Positions 8,776 through 17,180 are shown, counted from the stretch's first letter. The stretch is 64,000 nt of DNA from Paenirhizobium selenitireducens ATCC BAA-1503 (GCF_000518785.1 NZ_JAEG01000002.1:434001-498000); one strand, 5' to 3'. Numbers and translations: made by a program. Notes: generated from the sequence alone by a model not told the origin.

Positions 8776-9627
8776 ATGCAGACGCCAAAGCCGCCGGCCG
8801 ACGAGAACGGGCAAAATGATCGCGCACGCGGCCCTCGCCTTCGCGAGATCCCCTTGCGACTGCTCGTGCCGAACCTGATTACGGTGCTGGCCATCTGCGC
8901 CGGTTTGACCGGCATTCGGCTGGCCTTCGAGAACCGCTATGAACTGGCGGTCATGATGGTGCTTGCCGCAGCTTTCCTCGACGGCATCGACGGGCGCATT
9001 GCGCGCATGATGAAGGCGACGTCCAAGTTCGGCGCGCAGATGGATTCACTCGCCGACATCGTCAATTTCGGTGTCGCCCCTGCCCTCGTGCTCTACGTCT
9101 TCATCCTCGACCAGGCCCGCTCGTTCGGCTGGATCGCGGCGCTGATCTACGCCATTGCCGCGGGGCTGCGTCTTGCCCGCTTCAACGTCATGGCCGAGCG
9201 CGAGACCAAGGTTCCTTGGCAATCGGAATTCTTCGTCGGCGTGCCTGCTCCGGCCGGAGCCATGCTGGTGCTGCTGCCGGTCTATCTCGGCTTCCTCGGC
9301 GTCCCTCCGAGCGCGCCTGTCGCCTTTGCCGGCGCCATCTACACCATTCTGATCGCCTATCTGCTGGTCAGCCGCCTGCCCGTCTGGTCGGGAAAGTCGG
9401 AGACCAGCCGCATCCGCCGCGATCTCGTCCTGCCGATGATTCTCGGCGTGGTGCTCTACGTGGCGCTGCTGATGAGCTTCACCTGGGAAGTGCTGTCGCT
9501 GACCGTGCTCGGCTATCTTCTGTCGCTGCCGTTCGGCGCCCGCTCATGGCACCGCCGCTACGGCACGCTGACCATCGGCGAGGAAGCCCCTGAAAAGGGT
9601 CTCTCCGAGATCGATCGGGGTCTCTGA
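8776..9627 (+). CDS. pssA: CDP-diacylglycerol--serine O-phosphatidyltransferase
   Basis: A 283-residue membrane enzyme that condenses CDP-diacylglycerol and serine to phosphatidylserine, the substrate of the Psd protein encoded just upstream. The CDP-alcohol phosphotransferase motif DG-x2-AR-x8-G-x3-D-x3-D is present as DGIDGRIARMM followed by FGAQMDSLADIVNFG. About seven hydrophobic segments follow an N-terminal cytoplasmic tail of about 25 residues. A GGGAGGA lies before the ATG at 8776. Confidence 0.95.
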   Translation: MQTPKPPADENGQNDRARGPRLREIPLRLLVPNLITVLAICAGLTGIRLAFENRYELAVMMVLAAAFLDGIDGRIARMMKATSKFGAQMDSLADIVNFGVAPALVLYVFILDQARSFGWIAALIYAIAAGLRLARFNVMAERETKVPWQSEFFVGVPAPAGAMLVLLPVYLGFLGVPPSAPVAFAGAIYTILIAYLLVSRLPVWSGKSETSRIRRDLVLPMILGVVLYVALLMSFTWEVLSLTVLGYLLSLPFGARSWHRRYGTLTIGEEAPEKGLSEIDRGL

Positions 9628-9630
9628 GCC

Positions 9631-9656
9631 GCGGTTTTCGCCTAACCGCAGCCTTT
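9631..9656 (+). terminator. Possible weak terminator after psd-pssA
   Basis: GCGGTT at 9631-9636 pairs with AACCGC at 9644-9649, and a TTTT follows within a few bases. The stem is only 6 bp, so the call is tentative; position right after the operon is what supports it. Confidence 0.4.
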
Positions 9657-9811
9657 TCCCGGAGAAATTTGCTCTTTTCTCGCGAAACATGGCCGCTTCT
9701 GATCAAAATTGATTTGCCTCGTGGTCTGCGCCACGCTTTTGTCGTGATCTGCTCGAATAGAGCGAAAAACAAAAACAAAAAATCATCCAGGAAACACTTC
9801 AGGAGCACGAC

Positions 9812-9949
9812 ATGACCACCAAGGCCCCCGCCGAGGCAAAGCCGGCGAACCCGAGTCTCGATTCCCACTACAGGCCGCTCGGTCTGAAGGCAGTCATCGC
9901 CGCCGCGCTGATGCTGAAGCGCAAGCCGGTCAAGAAGGCCGTCGCCTGA
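9812..9949 (+). CDS. Small basic protein, 45 residues, unknown function
   Basis: A short reading frame from ATG at 9812 to TGA at 9947-9949 encodes 45 residues. It begins MTTKAPAEAK, continues through LDSHYRPLGLKAVIAAALM and ends LKRKPVKKAVA. A clean AGGAG sits 7 bp before the start, and third codon positions are GC-rich as in neighbouring genes. The protein combines an acidic/neutral Pro-Ala start, one short amphipathic helix and a Lys-rich tail. It lies in the gap between pssA and the convergent SRAP gene, with its stop 3 bp from that gene's stop. I do not recognise the family. Confidence 0.65.
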   Translation: MTTKAPAEAKPANPSLDSHYRPLGLKAVIAAALMLKRKPVKKAVA

Positions 9950-9952
9950 GGT

Positions 9953-10717
9953 TCAGAACAGGCTCATCTGGCCACCACCCGATGACTTCTTCTCCGGCTT
10001 GGCCACGACCAGGCTTTCCCCGACCGGGGCTTGCACCTCCGGTCCGGTATTCTTGACCTTGTTGACAAGGTCGGACACGGGCACCGCCTCGAAGAAATCC
10101 TCTTGCGCCGGCACCATGAGATCCGCCACCTCGCGCGGCTCGCGGGTCTTGCAGTCCAGCCAGCGTTCGAAATCCTCGGCCTTGATCACCACCGGCATGC
10201 GATCGTGAATGCGTCCGATCGTGCGGTTGGAGCCGACGGTCAGGATGGCACCGGTGTCGACTTCCGATCCGTCCGCCGACGACCACGTCTCCATCAGGCC
10301 GGCGAAGGCGACAATCTTGCCATGGCGCGGCTTGATCCAGTAGGCCTGCGATTTCTCGCCGCTGTCCTTGGCCGGACGATGCCATTCATAGAAGCCGGAG
10401 GCCGGGACGAGCACGCGCCGATGCCGCATGGCGGCGCGGAACGAGGCCTTGCCGATGGCCGTCTCCGAACGCGCGTTGATCAGCAGCGGGAAATCGTTCG
10501 GATCCTTCACCCAGCCGGGGATGAGCCCCCAGCGGACGAGGACCGCCTTGCGGTCCGGCAGATTGCTTCCGGCCTCCGGCCGATCGCCGGAAACGACCAC
10601 CAGGATCGGCTGGGTCGGCGCGATATTGTAACGCGCCGGAAACCCTTCGAGCTCAAGCAGCCCAAGGAACTCCTGAACCTCTTCAGGTGTCGCCGTCAGT
10701 GAAAAACGTCCGCACAT
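9953..10717 (-). CDS. SOS response-associated peptidase (SRAP/HMCES, YedK family)
   Basis: A 254-residue protein starting MCGRFSL. Cys2 becomes the N-terminal residue after Met removal and is the catalytic/crosslinking residue of SRAP proteins, which shield abasic sites in single-stranded DNA by a covalent thiazolidine link. Other family motifs are visible: ARYNIAPTQ, VRWGLIPGWVKD, INARSETA, FRAAMRHRRVLVPASGFYEW and, near the end, HDRMPVVI. The C terminus has a short extension ending GGGQMSLF, which resembles a beta-clamp-binding tail; that last point is inference. Start choice is fixed by the Cys2 requirement. Confidence 0.93.
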   Translation of the reverse strand: MCGRFSLTATPEEVQEFLGLLELEGFPARYNIAPTQPILVVVSGDRPEAGSNLPDRKAVLVRWGLIPGWVKDPNDFPLLINARSETAIGKASFRAAMRHRRVLVPASGFYEWHRPAKDSGEKSQAYWIKPRHGKIVAFAGLMETWSSADGSEVDTGAILTVGSNRTIGRIHDRMPVVIKAEDFERWLDCKTREPREVADLMVPAQEDFFEAVPVSDLVNKVKNTGPEVQAPVGESLVVAKPEKKSSGGGQMSLF

Positions 10718-10865
10718 GCGGAATCCATCGCACTTGCCGCCGGACCGGTCAAGGCGACGGCGCGTGGCCCCGGCGCTTGCGACCAGAAGCAAAACTGGCG
10801 ATAGTCGAACGGTCGATTCTCCGCCGCGCCCAGTGCACGTCGACAGCCCCCAGGAGATCCGCTTC

Positions 10866-11285
10866 ATGCAGACCCGCCCTCGCCTTGCCTCTTCCGCCAT
10901 CGTCGAACGCGAAGGCCGCTTCCTGCTCGTGCGCCGGCGCAACCCGCCGGCCGCCGATCTCTTCGCCTTTCCCGGCGGACGGGCCGAGCCCGGCGAAACG
11001 CCGGAGGAAACCGCGATCCGTGAACTGTTCGAGGAGACCGGGCTGGAGGGTCGCGCGGCGCGTCTCTTCGAAACGCTCGAACTGCTGCCCGAAGACGGCA
11101 TGCCGGAAAGCCATTTCCTGCTTTCCGTCTTCCGCGTCGAGGCGGCTGCGGAAACGGTCGCCATCGCCGACGACGATGCGCTCGAGGCCGGCTGGTTCCT
11201 GCCCGAGGAGATCGCCCGCCTGCCCGTTCCCGACAGCGTGCGCGCCTGCGTCGAGAGGCTGGTCAGGGGCGGCGAAGCGGGATAA
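10866..11285 (+). CDS. Nudix hydrolase
   Basis: A 139-residue single-domain Nudix protein. The Nudix box matches G-x5-E-x7-REUxEExGU exactly (from GRAEPGE to RELFEETGL). This metal-binding loop hydrolyses nucleoside diphosphates linked to another moiety; the substrate here cannot be assigned from sequence. The ATG at 10866 has CAGGAGA about 10 bp upstream. The gene is divergent from the SRAP gene and precedes an exported unknown on the same strand. Confidence 0.9.
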   Translation: MQTRPRLASSAIVEREGRFLLVRRRNPPAADLFAFPGGRAEPGETPEETAIRELFEETGLEGRAARLFETLELLPEDGMPESHFLLSVFRVEAAAETVAIADDDALEAGWFLPEEIARLPVPDSVRACVERLVRGGEAG

Positions 11286-11342
11286 ACAAGGGTTCGGCGC
11301 TCGATCGCCGACGATTTTACCGCAGCGACGACAAGGCAGGGC

Positions 11343-11780
11343 ATGCGCGCTAGAGGATTTTCCGCCAAGGCTTTATTCGTGGCCGCCGCCCTTGCCATTG
11401 GTGCGCTTCCGGCGAATGCGCAGGCGCCCCAGGCACCCGCAGCACCGGAAGCCACGCCCGAATCGACAGAGAAGCCCGCGCCTTACGACGACAAGCTCGC
11501 CCGCCTTTCGGAGATCATCGGCGCGGTGCACTACCTGCGCAATCTGTGCGACAAGGAAGGCGAGCCCGAATGGCGCGAGGCCATGCAAGAGCTCGTGGAT
11601 GCAGAGACCGGCACCGAGCCGAAAAGGCGCGCACGCATGGTCTCGGCCTACAATCGGGGATACCGCTCCTTCGCCTCGGTCTACACGACCTGCACGGCGT
11701 CGGCGATCGCCGCCGAGGGTTTCTACCGTAACGAAGGCGCAACACTGGCTGTCGAAATCGCCGCCCGTTATGGAAATTAA
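11343..11780 (+). CDS. TIGR02301-type exported protein of unknown function
   Basis: A 145-residue protein with a signal peptide (ALFVAAALAIGALPANAQA, probable cleavage after AQA). The mature part begins with a Pro/Ala stretch and then YDDKLARLSEIIGAVHYLR, followed by a predicted mostly helical domain with two cysteines. I recall this as the alphaproteobacterial TIGR02301 family, whose function is unknown. It is probably periplasmic. A GGGC precedes the ATG at 11343, and the upstream Nudix stop is 57 bp away, so co-transcription is plausible. Confidence 0.75.
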   Translation: MRARGFSAKALFVAAALAIGALPANAQAPQAPAAPEATPESTEKPAPYDDKLARLSEIIGAVHYLRNLCDKEGEPEWREAMQELVDAETGTEPKRRARMVSAYNRGYRSFASVYTTCTASAIAAEGFYRNEGATLAVEIAARYGN

Positions 11781-11873
11781 CGATTAATTCACCTGTTTTG
11801 GTCTCGGGCCGTGTCGTTTTGATAAAAGACTGATAGTGTCATTAACAGGTGAGTAAGGACTACGCTTCGGGGA

Positions 11874-12137
11874 ATGACCATGGAACCGCGCCGCAACGAG
11901 ATCGACGACATGATCGTGCATGAGAAGACGCAGGCCGCGCTGGAATACCAGAACGAAGCCTGGGCCGACGGCATCGCGGATGGCATCGAACCGGAAATTA
12001 TCGCCGACGCGGCTTTCGCCCTGGCCATGCGGGAGACCATCCGGATTCATGGTGAAAACGGCGCCGAAGCGGTGCTCGAATCGCTGCGCAGCCGTATGCT
12101 TGCCGGCGAGTTTTCGCCCGAACGTCGTGTCCAGTAA
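11874..12137 (+). CDS. Conserved small acidic protein, unknown function
   Basis: An 87-residue, probably cytoplasmic and mainly helical protein, with no signal peptide and no recognised domain. It starts MTMEPRRNEIDD and has acidic stretches such as WADGIADGIEPE. GC-rich third positions and a GGGG just before the ATG support coding. An ATG two codons later is an alternative start. It sits 93 bp after the TIGR02301 gene and 20 bp before the next exported protein, in the same direction. Confidence 0.65.
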   Translation: MTMEPRRNEIDDMIVHEKTQAALEYQNEAWADGIADGIEPEIIADAAFALAMRETIRIHGENGAEAVLESLRSRMLAGEFSPERRVQ

Positions 12138-12157
12138 CAAGATCCAGAGGCACTGCA

Positions 12158-12916
12158 ATGCATAGCAGGCTGAAGCCCTTGTGGCACGATCGCCTCGTGC
12201 GCCTCCTTTCTGTTGCCCTGGCCATCGGTTTGACGACAGCGCCCATGCGGCCGGCCCTGGCCCTTTCCGACATTCCGCCGATCCCAGCACCCCAGCAGGA
12301 CCCGACTACGCCGCAAACGCCCGCGGAAGACGAGAAGGTCGACGAGCTTCCCGATCCCGGCCTGACCGGCATTCCCGATCCCGATCCGCTGATCAAGAAG
12401 CCAGAGACGCAACAGCCTCCCGACAATGCTGACGCAGACGAGCCTCCGCCGGAAGTCATCCACGACATCACCAGGGCCCCCGAGCCGGTGCGCCGCCTGC
12501 GCGAACAGATGATCGAAGCGGCCGCTTCGGGCGACATCGAGCGGCTGCGCACGCTGATGAATCCGGGTCCCAACCAGACCCAGATCCTCATGGAGACCAG
12601 CGAGGATGCCGATCCGGTCGCCGCGCTCAAGCAATTGTCCGGCGACGACGAGGGCGCCGAAATCCTCGCCATCCTGATCGATATCCTGTCGACCGGCTTC
12701 GTGCGCGTCGATGTCGGCACACCGAACGAGACCTATGTCTGGCCCTATTTCGCCGAGAAGCCGCTGGCCATGCTGACCCCGCCGGAAAAGGTCGAACTGC
12801 TGCGCATCGTCACTGCGGGCGACTTTGCCGAGATGGAAGAACTCGGCAACTACAATTTCTTCCGGCTCGGCATCACGCCGGACGGCAAGTGGAAGTTCTT
12901 CACCGCCGGCGACTGA
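12158..12916 (+). CDS. Exported Pro-rich protein, unknown function
   Basis: A 252-residue protein. An N-terminal signal peptide (LLSVALAIGLTTAPMRPALA) is followed by a long Pro/Asp/Glu-rich segment (residues about 40-100) and a C-terminal folded region containing VRRLREQMIEAAASGDIERLR and TYVWPYFAEKPLAMLTP. No domain is recognised with confidence. The C-terminal part resembles rhizobial conserved periplasmic proteins that I know only as hypothetical. It is last in a set of four same-strand genes before ygfZ. Confidence 0.7.
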   Translation: MHSRLKPLWHDRLVRLLSVALAIGLTTAPMRPALALSDIPPIPAPQQDPTTPQTPAEDEKVDELPDPGLTGIPDPDPLIKKPETQQPPDNADADEPPPEVIHDITRAPEPVRRLREQMIEAAASGDIERLRTLMNPGPNQTQILMETSEDADPVAALKQLSGDDEGAEILAILIDILSTGFVRVDVGTPNETYVWPYFAEKPLAMLTPPEKVELLRIVTAGDFAEMEELGNYNFFRLGITPDGKWKFFTAGD

Positions 12917-13049
12917 GTTTCTCCCAAGCGGCGTGCACTTCGGCACAACTTTCGCCGTGGATCATTTGCCGGCGGATGGCTGGAATCGATTCCCTTTTGC
13001 GATGCGATGTTCTAACTCTCGGGCATCGACCAACCGGAAGGGAACGACG

Positions 13050-13889
13050 ATGCCCGCAGCCTCCCTGCCCGACCGCGCACTGATCCAGCTATCCGGTGCC
13101 GATGCCGAGCATTTCCTGCACAATCTGGTGACCACAGACATCGCGGCGCTGCCCCCGGGCGAGGCCTGGCCCGGCGCGCTTCTGACGCCGCAGGGCAAGA
13201 TCCTGTTCGACTTTCTCGTCTGGCGCGACGGCGACGGCTTCGTGCTGGACACCGCCGTCGGCCAGCGCGAAGCGCTGATCAAGCGGCTGTCGATGTACAA
13301 GCTCCGTGCCGCTGTGGAGATCGTGCCGCTTGAGCCGACCGGCGTGACCGTCGCCTGGGGCGAGGATGTGGACGAAGCCGGTCTCGTCGATCACCGATTC
13401 GCCGTTGCCGGTGTCCGGGTCACGCGCAAGCCGGGCGGCGGACAGGCGGAAGCCTCGCAGGGTTACGACGCCTTGCGCGTGCTTGCCGGCGTCGCCGAAT
13501 CCGGTTCCGATTTCGCCCTTCAGGACGCTTTTCCCCATGACGTGCTGTTCGATCTGATCGGCGGCGTCTCGTTCAAGAAGGGCTGTTATGTCGGCCAGGA
13601 GGTGGTGTCGCGCATGCAGCATCGCGGCACGGCGCGGCGCCGGGTGGTCTTGGTGACGGCGGATGCCGTCCTGCCAGCCACCGGCACGGAGCTTACCGCC
13701 GGCGGTAAACCGATCGGCACGCTCGGCACGGTCGCTGGCAATCGCGGCTTGGCCATCGTGCGGATCGACCGCGCCGGCGAGGCCATCGCCGCCGCGACGC
13801 CGATCCTTGCGGGCGAGACCACCGTCGCGCTGTCGCTTCCGGCCTGGTCCGGGCTTTCCTTTCCCACCAGCGCGGCCGAGGAGGGCTGA
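13050..13889 (+). CDS. ygfZ: Folate-binding YgfZ/GcvT-like protein
   Basis: A 279-residue protein homologous to GcvT, with the YgfZ signature KKGCYVGQE followed by VVSRMQHRG. YgfZ proteins assist assembly or repair of certain Fe-S proteins in a folate-dependent manner. The ATG at 13050 follows GGAAGGGAACG; the protein then enters the family's N-terminal motif LIQLSGADAEHFLHNLVTTDI-like region directly. The stop is 3 bp from the next start, so the HD gene is in the same transcript. Confidence 0.88.
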   Translation: MPAASLPDRALIQLSGADAEHFLHNLVTTDIAALPPGEAWPGALLTPQGKILFDFLVWRDGDGFVLDTAVGQREALIKRLSMYKLRAAVEIVPLEPTGVTVAWGEDVDEAGLVDHRFAVAGVRVTRKPGGGQAEASQGYDALRVLAGVAESGSDFALQDAFPHDVLFDLIGGVSFKKGCYVGQEVVSRMQHRGTARRRVVLVTADAVLPATGTELTAGGKPIGTLGTVAGNRGLAIVRIDRAGEAIAAATPILAGETTVALSLPAWSGLSFPTSAAEEG

Positions 13890-13892
13890 ACC

Positions 13893-14522
13893 ATGGCCGA
13901 GGCAGCCGCACTTTCGGGGCGCGCCTGGCAGCGCATGCTGTCCGGGCGGCGGCTCGACCTGCTCGATCCCTCGCCGCTCGACGTGGAGATTTCCGACATC
14001 GCCCATGGGCTGGCGCGCGTCGCCCGGTGGAACGGCCAGACCTCGGGCGACCATGCCTTCTCGGTCGCCCAGCACAGCCTGATGGTCGAAGACATCTTTC
14101 GCCGCATCAACCCGAAGGCGACTGCCGACGAAATGCAGATGGCGCTTTTGCACGACGGCCCGGAATACGTGATCGGCGACATGATCTCGCCGTTCAAGGC
14201 CGTGGTGGGAGGCGGCTACAAGCTGGTGGAGAAACGGCTGGAAGCGGCGATCCATTTGCGCTTCGGCCTGCCGGCGCATCCGACCCGCGCGCTGAAGGAC
14301 CAGATCAAGAAGGCCGACACCATTTCCGCCTATTTCGAAGCGACCGAGCTTGCCGGCTTTGCCGAGCCGGAGGCCCGCAAGTTCTTCGGCCAGCCGCGCG
14401 GGATCGCCCGCGACAGCCTGCTGATCGCGCCGCTGCCGGCTTACCAGGCGCAGGCGCTGTTCCTCGAGCGCTTCGAGGCGATCGAGGCGGCGCGCACGGT
14501 CCACTCGAAGGCGGCGTCATGA
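13893..14522 (+). CDS. HD-family hydrolase (YfbR-like nucleotidase fold)
   Basis: A 209-residue HD-domain protein. Metal-site residues are visible in FSVAQHSLMV (first His), MALLHDGPEYVIGD (HD doublet) and a later Asp in KKADTISAYFEA. The arrangement resembles YfbR/5'-deoxynucleotidase-type HD proteins, so a nucleotide substrate is likely but unproven. Its stop overlaps the next start in an ATGA, which implies translational coupling to the phosphatase gene. Confidence 0.82.
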   Translation: MAEAAALSGRAWQRMLSGRRLDLLDPSPLDVEISDIAHGLARVARWNGQTSGDHAFSVAQHSLMVEDIFRRINPKATADEMQMALLHDGPEYVIGDMISPFKAVVGGGYKLVEKRLEAAIHLRFGLPAHPTRALKDQIKKADTISAYFEATELAGFAEPEARKFFGQPRGIARDSLLIAPLPAYQAQALFLERFEAIEAARTVHSKAAS

Positions 14523-15052
14523 GCCTGATCGTCGTCTCGCCGCTGTCACGCATCGCCGAACTTGCCGTTCGCCACAAGGCGCGCGAGATGATCACGCTGA
14601 TGGCCGAGAGGCAGGATTTTCATCGCCCGGCGGTGATCTCGGCGGAGCGGCACCTGAAGCTCGGCGTCAACGACATCACCTTTGCCGGCACCGGCGATCT
14701 GATCGCGCCGCAGGAGCGCCATGTGCTCGAGATCATCGCGTTCGCCCGCGCCTGGGACCAGAGCGCGCCGCTGCTCATCCATTGCTGGATGGGCGTATCG
14801 CGTTCGCCCGCCGCAGCGTTGATCGCCAGCCTCGCTGTCGCACCGGACGATGACGACGAGGTGCTGGCGCTTCGGCTGCGGGCCGCCTCGCCCTATGCCA
14901 CCCCGAATTCCCGCCTGATCGAGATCGGCGACAGCCTGCTTTCGCGCGGCGGACGGCTGACGGCGGCGGTCAAGGCGATCGGACGCGGCGCGGATGCCGA
15001 CGGCAATGCGCCCTTCGTTCTGACCGTTCCGGTCCTGGCGGAACATTCATGA
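14519..15052 (+). CDS. Tyrosine phosphatase-superfamily protein
   Basis: A 177-residue cytoplasmic protein. The phosphatase loop is seen as HCWMGVSRSPAA, matching HC-x5-R-S. Similar small rhizobial proteins are annotated as tyrosine or dual-specificity phosphatase-like. The usual general-acid Asp is not obvious by eye, so activity is inferred only from the P-loop. The gene is coupled by ATGA overlaps at both ends, to the HD hydrolase upstream and the Nudix-like regulator downstream, which suggests the three proteins act together. Confidence 0.8.
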   Translation: MSLIVVSPLSRIAELAVRHKAREMITLMAERQDFHRPAVISAERHLKLGVNDITFAGTGDLIAPQERHVLEIIAFARAWDQSAPLLIHCWMGVSRSPAAALIASLAVAPDDDDEVLALRLRAASPYATPNSRLIEIGDSLLSRGGRLTAAVKAIGRGADADGNAPFVLTVPVLAEHS

Positions 15053-16020
15053 CGGACCGCACCACCTCCGTCGAGATCGGCCTCAATGCGGCGATCGTCG
15101 CGGTGACCAGCGGCACTCCGCGCATTCTGGTGGTGAGCGATCCGACCAGCACTTTGGAAAGCCTGCCCTTCGGCCCGTTCGACCCCGTCCGCCACCGGAC
15201 GATGGAAATGTCGCTGCGCACCACGGTCACGGCTCAGACCGAACTGCACATGGGCTATATCGAACAGCTCTACACATTCGGCGACCGGGGCCGGTACAAG
15301 ATGGCCGGCGATGTCGGGCCGCATGTCGTCTCGGTCGGCTATCTGGCGCTGACCCGCATGGATCCCGCCCGCGAGGCGAGCCTCAACGCCGCGGGCGTAC
15401 ACTGGCGCGACTGGTACAGCTACCTGCCCTGGGAGGACTGGCGACACGGCCGGCCCGTGGTGATCGACCGGGTGATCCTGCCGGCGCTTGCGCAATGGGC
15501 GGAAGAGGACCCGAGCGAGGACAAGGCGGAGATGCGGCCGTCGCGCCGCTCGCGGCTGAAGCTCGCCTTCGGGCTAGACGATTTTCCCTTCGACGAGGAG
15601 CGGGTTCTCGAGCGCTACGAGTTGCTCTACGAGGCCGGACTGGTGGAGGAGGCCGTGCTCGACGGCCGGGTCGCGGCCCGGCGCGTGTCGGAGCCGATCG
15701 GCATAGCCATGCGCTTCGATCACCGGCGGATCGCCGCGACCGCGCTCGCGCGGCTGCGCGGCAAGATCAAGTATCGTCCGGTGGTGTTCGAACTGATGGC
15801 ATCGGAGTTCACGCTGACCGAACTGCAGGCAACGGTCGAGGCCATCTCCGGCCGGCACCTGCACAAGCAGAATTTCCGCCGTCTGGTCGAGGGCGCCGAA
15901 CTGGTGGAACCGACCGGCGAAATGCTCGCGACCGGCGGCCGGCCCGCCGCCCTTTTCCGCTTCCGCCGCCAAATTCTCGAGGAGCGCCCGGCGCCCGGCC
16001 TCAAGCTCGGCGGACGCTGA
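15049..16020 (+). CDS. Nudix-like plus winged-helix regulator, candidate NAD biosynthesis regulator (NrtR/NadQ type)
   Basis: A 323-residue protein. The N-terminal half resembles a Nudix fold whose catalytic box is degenerate (no GX5EX7REUXEEXGU), as in ligand-sensing Nudix regulators. The C-terminal region (about 235-320) reads as the NrtR-type winged helix: FTLTELQATVEAI, KQNFRRLVEGAELVEPTG, then GGRPAALFRF. NrtR proteins bind ADP-ribose and repress NAD genes; an alphaproteobacterial relative is, from memory, called NadQ and controls nadABC. The nadA gene lies about 4.8 kb away with a palindrome upstream. It is the third gene of an ATGA-coupled trio. Confidence 0.7.
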   Translation: MTDRTTSVEIGLNAAIVAVTSGTPRILVVSDPTSTLESLPFGPFDPVRHRTMEMSLRTTVTAQTELHMGYIEQLYTFGDRGRYKMAGDVGPHVVSVGYLALTRMDPAREASLNAAGVHWRDWYSYLPWEDWRHGRPVVIDRVILPALAQWAEEDPSEDKAEMRPSRRSRLKLAFGLDDFPFDEERVLERYELLYEAGLVEEAVLDGRVAARRVSEPIGIAMRFDHRRIAATALARLRGKIKYRPVVFELMASEFTLTELQATVEAISGRHLHKQNFRRLVEGAELVEPTGEMLATGGRPAALFRFRRQILEERPAPGLKLGGR

Positions 16021-16100
16021 AGCGGACGGCGCGCGCGGCTCCAATCCGGTCGCCCGCGCTTGCCTCTGAGGTGTCCTGCCGAAAGCGCCGTAGTGCTGAC

Positions 16101-16277
16101 GCTCGGTACTGGACGAGTACAGGGGACATCTGGCCGACCTCGCGCCAGATGATCAAATCCGTCAAGCAGGCCTTCGACGAGAACGGGATCTCCATCCCGT
16201 TCCCGCAGGTGACCTACAATGCCCGCTTGCCGGGGCTCACAGCCGCCGACGCCGCGGCCGAACGGGAAGACGCCTGA
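16101..16277 (+). pseudogene. C-terminal remnant of an MscS-family mechanosensitive channel
   Basis: Translation of this stretch ends with IKSVKQAFDENGISIPFPQ followed by a short acidic tail and a TGA at 16275-16277. The AFDExGIxIPFPQ motif is the hallmark of the MscS cytoplasmic C-terminal domain. Only about 58 residues are left; the membrane helices and most of the vestibule are absent, and the preceding sequence is the end of the unrelated Nudix-like gene. There is no convincing start or ribosome-binding site, so I read it as a decayed fragment. Confidence 0.55.
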
Positions 16278-16308
16278 GCGCGATCACCTAGGACGGCCGA
16301 ACGCCGCG

Positions 16309-16935
16309 TCAGAGCGACAGCTTGGTTGCCGAGGTCTCTCCGTCGTCGCCTTCGCTGCTGCCGGCATAGGCCGTGTAGGCTGCGATCACCTGCTTCATCT
16401 CCTCCAGCACGTCGAACAGGCTGACGGTATCGTCGTCCTCGTCTGAAGCGTCATCGGCCGGCGGAGGCGGCGGGCCTTCCGGACGCAGTTCCTCCATAGC
16501 ATCGACGAACTGGGATTGCGTCAGGGATCCGGTGCCCTCGCCGTCGAGTTCGGCAAAGAGCGACGTGGCGTCCTCCTCGCTCATGTCCTCGGGACGGGCG
16601 GCGACGAATTCGGCTTCGGTGACCTTGCCGTCGCCGTCGGTATCGATCTTGGCGAACAGGTCGGCGGCGGACGGACGGTCATCCGCCTGCGCGTCGGCTT
16701 CGCCGCCTGCATTGGCGAGCAGCATGGCCATTACGCCGCCAGCCACCTGGGAGGCGACACCGCTTGCGGCGTTTTGATTTTCGACCGTCGGATCCTGGGT
16801 GCGCGGCGAGCCGGAGGACTTTTCCGCGGCGGCCAGTTCTTCGGCACTGATGATGCCGTCACCATTGGTATCGAGACCCGAAAGCGATGTGGAGTACAGA
16901 GAACCGCCGCTCGGCGACGAAGAAATACTGGTCAT
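16309..16935 (-). CDS. EF-hand calcium-binding protein
   Basis: A 208-residue acidic protein with no signal peptide. It has canonical EF-hand loops at residues about 22-33 (DTNGDGIISAEE) and 98-109 (DTDGDGKVTEAE), and a third at about 131-142 (DGEGTGSLTQSQ) in which position 12 is Gln instead of Glu, so it probably binds calcium weakly. Residues about 155-170 are Pro-rich then Asp-rich. Such Ser-rich-start EF-hand proteins are common in rhizobia and are sometimes named after the XopAW effector; an effector role is not supported here. The ATG at 16935 (MTSISSSPS) was chosen because upstream residues are not EF-hand-like. Confidence 0.82.
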   Translation of the reverse strand: MTSISSSPSGGSLYSTSLSGLDTNGDGIISAEELAAAEKSSGSPRTQDPTVENQNAASGVASQVAGGVMAMLLANAGGEADAQADDRPSAADLFAKIDTDGDGKVTEAEFVAARPEDMSEEDATSLFAELDGEGTGSLTQSQFVDAMEELRPEGPPPPPADDASDEDDDTVSLFDVLEEMKQVIAAYTAYAGSSEGDDGETSATKLSL

Positions 16936-17180
16936 ACAAATCCCCGTAAGTATCGGCTGAAAGTGCCTGTATCCGCAGTACGCTATACTCTTCCGACGGG
17001 ATGACTCTGGGCTATGGGATTCGCGGTAAAGGGTCAAAAACCAATAATAATCTACAATAAGTAGTTTGCGTCGTTTCTAACATACGTCAATTGCTTGAAC
17101 TCATGGAGTTTCTCGTTCGCGGCGTGACGAAAGACACCGCAATCAAGGTCTATCCACCGAGACAAAAGAACTGATTTTTG

